Of a stretch of DNA of 64,000 bases, positions 8,616 to 15,732 are shown piece after piece. The translations under genes and the position numbers were made by a program. Under the pieces are notes generated by a model. The model was not told the origin of the DNA and did not search any database. It was given only the letters and a program-made list of their open reading frames with translations. The stretch is from Streptomyces sp. SID14478 (GTDB lineage: Bacteria > Actinomycetota > Actinomycetes > Streptomycetales > Streptomycetaceae), in assembly GCF_010548525.1 (NCBI RefSeq), contig NZ_JAAGMG010001184.1:1-64000 (forward strand). The letters run 5' to 3'. Positions within the stretch are counted from its first letter, which is position 1; every line of letters starts with the position of its first letter.

Positions 8616-9050
8616 ATGACGACGATCAAGATCGCCAATGCGCAGTTCTGGGTGCACGACCAGGACGCGGCGCTCGACTTCTACAGGAACAAACTCGGGT
8701 GGGAGGTCCGGGCCGACGTGACGATGGAGGCCTGGAGCTTCCGGTGGCTGTGCGTCGCGCCGCCCGGTGACGGACCGGCGCTCGTGCTCATGCCGGTACC
8801 GGGGCAGCCGATGCTGGACGAGGTCGCCGCCGCCCAACTGTCGGATCTGGTGGCCAAGGGTGCGGGCGGCACGTTGTTCCTGGAGACCGACGACTGCAAG
8901 GCCGTGTATGACGAGCTGTCCGCCCGGGGTGTCGAGTTCAACGACCCGCCGACGGTGCAGCCGTACGGGATCGACACGTCGTTCCGGGACCCGTCGGGGA
9001 ACAACATCCGGCTCACGCAGGTGCTGGAGTTCGACCCGGAGCGCCACTGA
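8616..9050 (+). CDS. VOC family protein (glyoxalase/bleomycin-resistance fold)
   Basis: 144 residues, ATG at 8616 after GAGGAG. Typical paired beta-alpha-beta-beta-beta modules: IANAQFWVHDQDAALDFYRN at the N-terminus and a C-terminal half ending in the family hallmark DPSGNNIRLTQ. Metal-ligand positions cannot be fixed without alignment, so it may be a metal enzyme (glyoxalase-like) or a ligand-binding protein. Probably one operon with the short AraC regulator immediately upstream. Confidence 0.9.
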   Translation: MTTIKIANAQFWVHDQDAALDFYRNKLGWEVRADVTMEAWSFRWLCVAPPGDGPALVLMPVPGQPMLDEVAAAQLSDLVAKGAGGTLFLETDDCKAVYDELSARGVEFNDPPTVQPYGIDTSFRDPSGNNIRLTQVLEFDPERH

Positions 9051-9331
9051 CCCGACTCCTCAGGGGGCTCCGCCGCGCTGAGTGACCATCGCGGGGGCAT
9101 GCACGAGCGCAGCAAACTGCCGCTTTCAAGACGCCTGTTCGCCGTGCCGGTCCTCAACTCCGCTCCTGCGCGCCCCGACCGCTGCCCGGGAGGCCGCCCG
9201 GCCAGGGCCATCGGGAGTCTCACGCTTCCGGACCACGTCGAACCACCTTGCTGCACGGTGGTGTTGGGTCCACCTCGGTAGTGGAGCTGGGCCGCTGGTG
9301 AGCCGCGTGGGGCTTTCATAGCGTCGTGTTC

Positions 9332-10309
9332 ATGAGGAAAATGACAGACGAAGAAGGAACAGGTACCACTCGGCGCGCAGCGTTGCGCGGACTGGGGCTG
9401 GCGGTGGGCGGCGCGGCACTGGCCACCGGCCTGGGAACCTCGCCGGCCGCGGCGGACGCACGTCGCGGACCCACCACGTACGTGTTGGTGCACGGCACCC
9501 ATAGCGCCGGCGCGTTCTGGATGCCGATCGCGCGTGAGCTGACCCTGCGCGGTCACCGCGTCGTCATGGTGGACCAGCCGCGGCACGGCGCGGAGGCCTT
9601 CGTGCCGGAGTCGTACCAGCGGCAGGACCTCAAGGCGATGGCGGCCGAGCCTTCCCCGCTGAAGGGGCTCGATCTGCGGGACTACGAGGCACGCGTCACG
9701 GACGTCGTACGGCGGGCGGCACGGAACGGCCCGGTGGTGCTGGTCGGGCACAGCCTGGGCGGGGTGTCGGTCAGCCGTGTCGGCGATGCCGTGCCGCATC
9801 TGCTGCACCATATTTGCTACATGGCGGCCTTCTGCCCCAGCCGTGTCCTGCCCACCGCGGACGCGTGTACGGCGGCTCCTGAGAACGCGAACGCCGTCAG
9901 CCCGGTCGAGCTGACGGTGGGGGACCCGGACCGGCTCGGTGTACTGCGCCTGAACTTCCGGACGGGTGACAGCCGTGAGCTGGCCCTCTTGAAGGAGATG
10001 ATCTGCGCGGACTACCCCGACGCCGCGTTCCGCCGGACATTGGCCGGCATGCAGACGGACGAGCCCGTCGCCGCCTACGCGGGTCGAGCGGTGGGCCGGG
10101 CCGACGCCTGGGGACGTGTTCCCCGTAGCTACCTGCGCTTCGGCAAGGACCGGACGATCGCCACGGCGCTCCAGGACAGGATGATCGCGGAGGCCGACGC
10201 GCTCACGCCCGGCAACAGCTTCCGCGTGCACGACTTCCCCGAGGCCTCTCACGTCGGCCCGCTGGATCCCGTTCCGGTCGCAGCGGCCCTGGACTCGCTT
10301 GCCCGATAG
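9332..10309 (+). CDS. secreted alpha/beta hydrolase with Tat signal
   Basis: About 325 residues. The N-terminus has twin arginines and a hydrophobic stretch (TTRRAALRGLGLAVGGAALA) ending in an Ala-x-Ala-type site (SPAAADA), so it is probably Tat-exported. The mature part is an alpha/beta hydrolase of the esterase/hydroxynitrile-lyase type: YVLVHGTHSAGAFW near the start, nucleophile elbow GHSLGG with Ser141, and a C-terminal EASHVGPL supplying His. Starts at GTG 9326, ATG 9332 or ATG 9341 are possible; AGGA lies just before 9341. Monocistronic; the substrate is not inferable. Confidence 0.88.
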   Translation: MRKMTDEEGTGTTRRAALRGLGLAVGGAALATGLGTSPAAADARRGPTTYVLVHGTHSAGAFWMPIARELTLRGHRVVMVDQPRHGAEAFVPESYQRQDLKAMAAEPSPLKGLDLRDYEARVTDVVRRAARNGPVVLVGHSLGGVSVSRVGDAVPHLLHHICYMAAFCPSRVLPTADACTAAPENANAVSPVELTVGDPDRLGVLRLNFRTGDSRELALLKEMICADYPDAAFRRTLAGMQTDEPVAAYAGRAVGRADAWGRVPRSYLRFGKDRTIATALQDRMIAEADALTPGNSFRVHDFPEASHVGPLDPVPVAAALDSLAR

Positions 10310-10433
10310 GCGGATGCGGCGCTTGACGACGTCGCAGGCCTGGAAGGCCTACGCGCCCACGAGCTGATCGCCCGCACGCCCGGTCCGGCTGGGCGCGCGG
10401 GCGAAGGGGACGACCCTCTGAAATTGGTAAACC

Positions 10434-10460
10434 AGCCTTATCATGTAGCCTTATCAATGT
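10434..10460. promoter_or_regulatory. 13-bp direct repeat at the marR promoter
   Basis: AGCCTTATCATGT (10434-10446) is followed without gap by AGCCTTATCAATGT (10447-10460), the second copy running into the GTG start. A TGGT/ACCA inverted repeat lies just before (10426-10434). The region is AT-richer than its surroundings and probably contains the promoter with an autoregulatory site; the gene would then have a very short leader. Confidence 0.5.
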
Positions 10461-10899
10461 GACTGATGATGTGGACTCCGACGGAGTCGCCTCCGATCTG
10501 CTGGCGAGCATCACGCTGCTGCTGCGGCGGGTGCGCCTCGTCCCGATCGAGCAGGGCCTGTCGATGCCCGAGCGCAGCGCCCTGTCCCTGCTGGAGCGGG
10601 CGGGGCCCGCCTCCTCGTCGGAGCTGGCCCGCGACGCGCAGATCACGGCACAGGCCATGGGCGCGACGATCAGGACGCTGCGGGAGCGCGGCCTGGTCGA
10701 TCGGCGCGCGGATCCCGAGGACGGCCGGCGGATGTTGCTGTCCGTGAACGAAGCGGGTCAACGGGCCCTGCAGGAGAAGCGCAACGCCCGCACCGAGCAG
10801 CTCGCCCGCGCGCTGGGCGGCGGCGCATTCACCCAGGCGGATCTGCGGCGACTCGCAGCGGCCGCCCCGCTGCTGGAGCGGCTGGCCAGGAACCTCTGA
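10459..10899 (+). CDS. MarR family transcriptional regulator
   Basis: 146 residues from GTG 10459. Winged-helix core: SSSELARDAQITAQAMGATI followed by LRERGLVDRRADPEDGRRML, the MarR wing signature, and a C-terminal helix. No clear ribosome site precedes the start, which lies at the end of a direct repeat, so the message may be leaderless. It heads a probable operon with an MFS exporter 24 bases downstream, an isochorismatase-like protein and a PEBP-family protein. Likely a repressor of that operon, released by an exported compound. Confidence 0.93.
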   Translation: MTDDVDSDGVASDLLASITLLLRRVRLVPIEQGLSMPERSALSLLERAGPASSSELARDAQITAQAMGATIRTLRERGLVDRRADPEDGRRMLLSVNEAGQRALQEKRNARTEQLARALGGGAFTQADLRRLAAAAPLLERLARNL

Positions 10900-10923
10900 C
10901 GTGAGTGGCGAGGAAACACATCG

Positions 10924-12675
10924 ATGAAGGTTCCCTCTGCGATACCGGCGCAGCGCCCCGTTCCCGATGACCGGTACAAGTGGACGGCACTGACGAACAC
11001 GACCGCCGCGGTCTTCATGTCCGCGCTGGACGGCTCCATCGTCCTGATCTCCTTGCCGGCGATCTTCCGGGGCATCCACTTGGATCCGCTCGCCCCGGGC
11101 AACATCGCCTATCTGCTGTGGATGATCATGGGGTACCGGCTGGTCCAGGCCGTCCTCGTGGCCACGGTGGGACGGCTGGGCGACATGTACGGCCGGGTCA
11201 AGATCTACAACAGTGGGTTCGCGGTCTTCACGTTCGCCTCGATCCTGCTGTCCTTCGACCCGTTCGACGGCGGCCACGCCGCGATGTGGCTGATCGGCTG
11301 GCGCGTGGCACAGGCCGTCGGCGGCTCGATGCTCACCGCGAACTCGGCGGCGATCCTCACCGACGCCTTCCCCAAGGAGCAGCGCGGCTTCGCCCTGGGC
11401 ATCAACCAGGTCGCGGCTCTGGGCGGCATGTTCATCGGCCTGGTCGCGGGCGGGCTGCTCGCCGCGTGGGACTGGCGCGCGGTGTTCTGGGTGAACGTCC
11501 CCGTCGGCGTGTTCTTCACCGTGTGGGCCTATCGCACCCTGCGCGAGGCCGGGCCGCGCGGCGGCGGCCGGATCGACTGGTGGGGCAACATCACCTTCGC
11601 GGTGGGACTCAGCGCCGTCCTGATCGCCGTCACCTTCGGCCTGCAGCCCTACGGTGGGCACACCATGGGCTGGACCAACCCGTTGGTCGACGTGCTGATC
11701 ATCGGCGGACTGCTGCTCCTGGCGGCGTTCGTATGCATCGAGCGGCGCGTGTCGGCCCCGATGATCGACCTGAGTCTGTTCCGCAGCCGGGCCTTCACCT
11801 TCGGCAACCTGGCGGGCCTCGCCGTCTCCATCGGCCGCGGCGGCCTCCAGTTCGTCCTGGTGATCTGGCTGCAGGGCATCTGGCTCCCGGTGCACGGCTA
11901 CAGCTACGAGGACACACCTCTGTGGGCGGGCATCTTCATGCTGCCGCTGACCGCGGGCTTCCTCGCGGCGGGCCCGGTCTGCGGCTATCTGTCGGACCGG
12001 CTCGGCTCCCGATGGCTGGCGACCGGCGGCGCGCTGTTGTTCGGCGGCAGCTTCATCGGCCTGATGCTCGTACCGATCGACTTCAGCTACTGGATCTTCG
12101 CGGTACTGATCGCGGTGAACGGGATAGCAAGCGGCATGTTCGCCTCTCCCAACTCCTCCTCGATCATGGGGAGCGTGCCCGCCCATCTGCGCGGTGTCGC
12201 CTCCGGAATGCGGGCCACGTTCCAGAACTCCGGCACTGCCATCTCGATCGGCGTGTTCTTCTCCCTGATGATCGCCGGACTGGCCGGCACCCTTCCGCAT
12301 TCCCTCGCCACCGGACTGCAGGATCAGGGCGTCTCACCCGCAGTCGCCACCCAGGTCGCCAACCTGCCCCCGGTCTCCTCGCTGTTCGCGGCGCAGCTCG
12401 GGGTCAATCCGATCGCCTACCTGCTCCGGCCCAGCGGGACTCTCGCCCACCTGAGCGCGGCACAGCAACACACCCTGACCGGAGGCGAGTTCTTCCCGCA
12501 TCTGATCTCCGGGCCCTTTCACAGCGGACTCGTGATCGTGTTCGCCTTCGGCGCGGCCCTCGCCCTCCTCGCCGCACTCGCCTCGCTCCTGCGCAGCGCC
12601 GGCTCCAGGAGGAAGACCCGCAGCCGGCACACGACTGCGGACGACGCCGATCAGCGCCCTGCACCGTCGGCTTGA
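10924..12675 (+). CDS. MFS exporter, DHA2-type (14 helices)
   Basis: 583 residues, ATG 10924 after GAGGAAA. The pattern fits the drug:H+ antiporter-2 family: 14 hydrophobic segments, motif A-like loop GRLGDMYGRVK, motif C-like region in helix 5 (ALGGMFIGLVAGGLLA) and a central cytoplasmic loop. The N-terminal helix retains the acidic signature MSALDGSIVLISLPAI (D-x-S/T-I-V). It has a longer periplasmic loop near the C-terminus and a basic cytoplasmic tail. Placed after a MarR gene, it probably exports the compound that the regulator senses. Confidence 0.93.
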   Translation: MKVPSAIPAQRPVPDDRYKWTALTNTTAAVFMSALDGSIVLISLPAIFRGIHLDPLAPGNIAYLLWMIMGYRLVQAVLVATVGRLGDMYGRVKIYNSGFAVFTFASILLSFDPFDGGHAAMWLIGWRVAQAVGGSMLTANSAAILTDAFPKEQRGFALGINQVAALGGMFIGLVAGGLLAAWDWRAVFWVNVPVGVFFTVWAYRTLREAGPRGGGRIDWWGNITFAVGLSAVLIAVTFGLQPYGGHTMGWTNPLVDVLIIGGLLLLAAFVCIERRVSAPMIDLSLFRSRAFTFGNLAGLAVSIGRGGLQFVLVIWLQGIWLPVHGYSYEDTPLWAGIFMLPLTAGFLAAGPVCGYLSDRLGSRWLATGGALLFGGSFIGLMLVPIDFSYWIFAVLIAVNGIASGMFASPNSSSIMGSVPAHLRGVASGMRATFQNSGTAISIGVFFSLMIAGLAGTLPHSLATGLQDQGVSPAVATQVANLPPVSSLFAAQLGVNPIAYLLRPSGTLAHLSAAQQHTLTGGEFFPHLISGPFHSGLVIVFAFGAALALLAALASLLRSAGSRRKTRSRHTTADDADQRPAPSA

Positions 12676-12730
12676 CCACTCGGCTGCCGGAACCCAGCAA
12701 CTGATCCCCCCCAAGTAAGGAACCTGCACC

Positions 12731-13294
12731 ATGGCACTGACCGCCATCGACGCCCGCCCGGCCCTCGTCGTCATCGACCTGCAAAAGGGCATCACGCAAT
12801 CCCATCCCGGCCAGGACACCGCCACTACCGTGCGGCACAGCAGCGAGCTGGCCGCAGCCTTCCGCAGGCACGAGCTGCCCGTGGTCCTGGTCAACGTCAC
12901 CGGCCGCGCACCCGGACGCACCGACGCCGGAGGGGGCGGAACCGTCGCACTGCCCCCCGGATGGGCCGACCTCAACGACGAACTCGACGTCCAGCCCACC
13001 GACCACCTGATCACCAAGCGGCGCCGCAGCGCCTTCCACGACACCGGACTCGACACGCTCCTGCGTGACTTGGGTGTCACCCAGATCGTGCTCACCGGCA
13101 TTGCGACCGCCTCAGGGGTGGAGTCGACCGCGCGCTCGGCCGCCGACCACGGCTACCACGTCGTCCTGGCCACCGACGCCATGAACGACCCCGACGTCGA
13201 CTCCCACCGCCACAGCATCGAGCGCGTCTTTCCCAAGCTCGGCGAGACCGCCACCACCGCTGACGTGATCGACATGATGGAGAACAGCCGATGA
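12731..13294 (+). CDS. isochorismatase-like (cysteine hydrolase fold) protein lacking the catalytic Cys
   Basis: 187 residues, ATG 12731 after AAGGA. The fold is clear: ALVVIDLQKGI supplies the Asp, DHLITKRRRSAF the Lys, and VLTGIATASGVESTARSA the third active-site loop. In active isochorismatases and nicotinamidases that loop holds a nucleophilic Cys just before V-x-S/T-T; here the position reads Ser-Gly. A group of homologues shares this change, so it is probably not random decay, but a classical cysteine mechanism is excluded. The gene overlaps the next by ATGA, so it is co-translated with the PEBP protein. Confidence 0.9.
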   Translation: MALTAIDARPALVVIDLQKGITQSHPGQDTATTVRHSSELAAAFRRHELPVVLVNVTGRAPGRTDAGGGGTVALPPGWADLNDELDVQPTDHLITKRRRSAFHDTGLDTLLRDLGVTQIVLTGIATASGVESTARSAADHGYHVVLATDAMNDPDVDSHRHSIERVFPKLGETATTADVIDMMENSR

Positions 13295-13863
13295 GTCTGC
13301 TCGGACGCCTGCTGCACAACCGCCGCGCCGGCGAGGCCCACATGGCCTGGAACCGGCCCAACCTGCAAGGACCCGAGACGCTGACGCTCACCAGCCAGCA
13401 CTTCGAGCACAACACCGCGATGCTCCAGGAACACACCGCCGGCACCATCGGCGGCAAGAACCTGTCGCCGCACCTGGCCTGGAGCACGCCGCCGCAGGAC
13501 ACCGCCCAACTCCTGCTGGTCGTCGAGGACATCGACGTCCCTCTGCCCAAGCCGGCCGTGCACTGCGTGGCGCTGATCGACCCCGACGTACACAGCCTCG
13601 CCGACGGCGCCCTCCACGCGAAACAGCCGGCCAAGGGTGTACGCCCGCTGCGGGCCACCATCGGGCGCGGTTACCAAGGCCCTGGCCCCATCAAGGGCCA
13701 CGGACCCCACCGCTACGTCTTCCAGCTGTTCGCCCTGGCAGCGCCGGCGGACACCACCACCTCCGGCAAACCCGCCGACCAGGCCCGTCCCCGTGCGTTC
13801 CTGCCCACGATCGGCGCACAGGTTCTCGGCCGCGGCCGACTGACCGGCACCTACGAACGCTGA
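13291..13863 (+). CDS. YbhB/YbcL-family (PEBP, Raf-kinase-inhibitor-like) protein
   Basis: 190 residues, start ATG 13291 overlapping the previous stop (ATGA). Both PEBP signatures are present: the D-x-D-x-P-type box in VVEDIDVPLPKPAVH and the GPxPxxxHRY-type box in GPGPIKGHGPHRYVFQL. Cytoplasmic, no signal peptide. The biochemical role of bacterial PEBP proteins is poorly defined (small-ligand or phospholipid binding). It is the last gene of the marR-MFS-isochorismatase operon. Confidence 0.92.
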   Translation: MSLLGRLLHNRRAGEAHMAWNRPNLQGPETLTLTSQHFEHNTAMLQEHTAGTIGGKNLSPHLAWSTPPQDTAQLLLVVEDIDVPLPKPAVHCVALIDPDVHSLADGALHAKQPAKGVRPLRATIGRGYQGPGPIKGHGPHRYVFQLFALAAPADTTTSGKPADQARPRAFLPTIGAQVLGRGRLTGTYER

Positions 13864-13917
13864 CCAAGCCGGTTCGACGTCGCTCTCGACCCTGTGTGCC
13901 AGGATGCCAGGGTGGAA

Positions 13918-14778
13918 ATGAGCGACCTCACGCGCGCGATCGCGGCTGCGACTTCGGCAGCCGCATCGCTCGGCCTGCCGGCGGACGAGGCCGTCGTTCT
14001 CCACAACTCGAACAAGCTGGCACTGCGCCTCACGTCGGGCGACGTCTTCGCCCGGATCGCCCCCGTGGGACAAGAAGTCGCACAGTTCGAAGTCGAGCTC
14101 GCCCGGCGGCTCACCGAGGTCGGCGCCCCGGTGTGTCCCCTGGAGCCTCGGGTGGACCCCCGTGTGTACAGACGCGACGGCTTCGCAGTGACGCTGTGGA
14201 CCTTCTACGAACCCGTGACACCGCACACCCCACCAGTCGACTACGCCAGGGCGCTGCAGCAGCTGCACGCCGGCATGCGCAAGGTCGATGTGCCGAGCCC
14301 GAGATTCACGGACCGGATCACGGAGGCGGAAGACGTGGTCGCCGACCCGGACCGCTCGCCGGAACTCGTCGATGCGGACCGCGTGTTTCTCAGCGGCACG
14401 CTGGCACGCCTGCGACGAGCGATCGAGGACCGCGGCGCCGAGGAACAACTGCTCCACGGCGAACCGCATCCAGGCAATGTGCTCAGCACCGAGAACGGCC
14501 CGTTGTTCATCGACCTTGAGACGTGCTGCCGGGGACCCGTCGAGTTCGATCTCGCCCATGTTCCCGAGGCGGTCTGCGCGCACTACCCAGGCATCGACCA
14601 AGCGCTGCTGGACGAGTGTCGTCAACTCGTTGTCGCGATGGTCGCCGCCTGGCGTTGGGAGCTCGGCGACCAGTTTCCGAGGGGCAGACAATTCGGAGAG
14701 GAATTCCTGCGCCTGCTGCGAGCGGGTCCTCCCTGGCCGACGCTCGACGCAGTGACCAGGCGACTGGACGGCCTGTAG
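13918..14778 (+). CDS. aminoglycoside phosphotransferase (APH)-family kinase
   Basis: 286 residues from ATG 13918 (GGTGGA a few bases upstream). Protein-kinase-like fold: N-lobe with VFARIAP (Lys position appears replaced by Arg), catalytic loop HGEPHPGNVL (H-G-x-x-H-x-x-N) and the metal-binding IDLETCCRGPVEFDL in place of D-x-D/E. Family members phosphorylate aminoglycosides, choline or other small alcohols; without alignment the substrate is open, and no resistance phenotype should be inferred from sequence alone. Monocistronic. Confidence 0.87.
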   Translation: MSDLTRAIAAATSAAASLGLPADEAVVLHNSNKLALRLTSGDVFARIAPVGQEVAQFEVELARRLTEVGAPVCPLEPRVDPRVYRRDGFAVTLWTFYEPVTPHTPPVDYARALQQLHAGMRKVDVPSPRFTDRITEAEDVVADPDRSPELVDADRVFLSGTLARLRRAIEDRGAEEQLLHGEPHPGNVLSTENGPLFIDLETCCRGPVEFDLAHVPEAVCAHYPGIDQALLDECRQLVVAMVAAWRWELGDQFPRGRQFGEEFLRLLRAGPPWPTLDAVTRRLDGL

Positions 14779-15031
14779 GAACGCCGAATTTCGGGACCCC
14801 TCCACTGAACGAGGCAGCCGCATGTCCTGACTCCGCGTCAACCACCAGGGGCGGCGGGGTGTCATCGGACCGGCACCTTGTGCGGGGCGCTGACCCGGAG
14901 GCGCCGGGGCGGGCTGTGCTGGGGTGCCGTCGTTTGGCGGTACACCGGTGGCCGAGCAGGCCCTTTGCCGCTGGGCTTGGTCTCACTTGCGGGCCCGTCC
15001 GCGCTCGCTGCCGTTGCCCCGTGGAGGTTCG

Positions 15032-15523
15032 ATGCGCCGCTCGCTCATGACGCCCAGCCTGATCCTGTCCCTGGTCGGCCTGCTGACGGCAGCGCCTGCC
15101 GCGCTCGCCGACGACGTGGGCACGCAGCCCGACGTGACGTCGTTCGGGTTCTCCGTGTCGCCCACGACGGTGTCGCCGGGCGGGATCGTCACGTTGAGCG
15201 CGAACGCATGCGAGGTCCCCACGGTCTCCGTCGATGCCCCCGTCTTCGATGCCACCGAACTGAACGAGGGGCACACCGCGACGGCCCGGGTCTATGACGA
15301 CGCCAAGCCCGGAGCTCAGTACGAGGTGGAGTTCAACTGCAACGGGGAGCGCGGGACGACCATGCTGACGATTGCCGCCTCAGGCATCCGGCACGGCGTG
15401 AAGGCCGGCATCGGCGGCAGCAGCGCCGGTTTCGACGCCGGGCAGCTCGCCGTGGGTGCCGCCCTGGTGGCGGGAGTGCTGGGCGCCAGCGTGTATCTGC
15501 TGCGCCGCCGCGCAACCGACTGA
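15032..15523 (+). CDS. secreted, C-terminally membrane-anchored protein
   Basis: 163 residues, ATG 15032 after a perfect GGAGG. Signal peptide at 1-27 (MRRSLMTPSLILSLVGLLTA ending in ALADD). The middle part is an Ig-like beta domain (VSPTTVSPGGIVTLSANACE, then EYEVEFNCN-like strands) with two cysteines. The C-terminus has a hydrophobic helix (LAVGAALVAGVLGASVYLL) and an RRR tail, so it stays anchored outside the cell membrane; there is no LPxTG sortase motif. Such small wall-facing proteins are common in streptomycetes. A GC-rich hairpin follows the stop. Confidence 0.85.
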   Translation: MRRSLMTPSLILSLVGLLTAAPAALADDVGTQPDVTSFGFSVSPTTVSPGGIVTLSANACEVPTVSVDAPVFDATELNEGHTATARVYDDAKPGAQYEVEFNCNGERGTTMLTIAASGIRHGVKAGIGGSSAGFDAGQLAVGAALVAGVLGASVYLLRRRATD

Positions 15524-15540
15524 CCCTGCGTCACGCGATG

Positions 15541-15560
15541 CCCGCCCCTTCCCGGGCGGG
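15541..15560 (+). terminator. hairpin terminator after secreted-protein gene
   Basis: CCCGCCC (15541-15547) pairs perfectly with GGGCGGG (15554-15560) over a 6-base loop, 18 bases after the stop codon. Confidence 0.65.
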
Positions 15561-15732
15561 TCGTCCGAGGTACCTTCGCTCACCCCCCACTCCTGGCGAG
15601 CGCCCCACCTCGGCGTCCGACGGGGCATTTTTGGCGCCTGATGCAGGGCACACGCGTGCTCACCAGAGTGATCACGCGTGGCATTGGTGGCAGTCGCGAC
15701 AGCAGCTCGGCGGTGCCGGGTAGGGGCGACTC

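Noticed and set aside
10441-12300. Minus-strand open frame of 619 codons
   Set aside because: Antisense to the MFS exporter, composition typical of a shadow.
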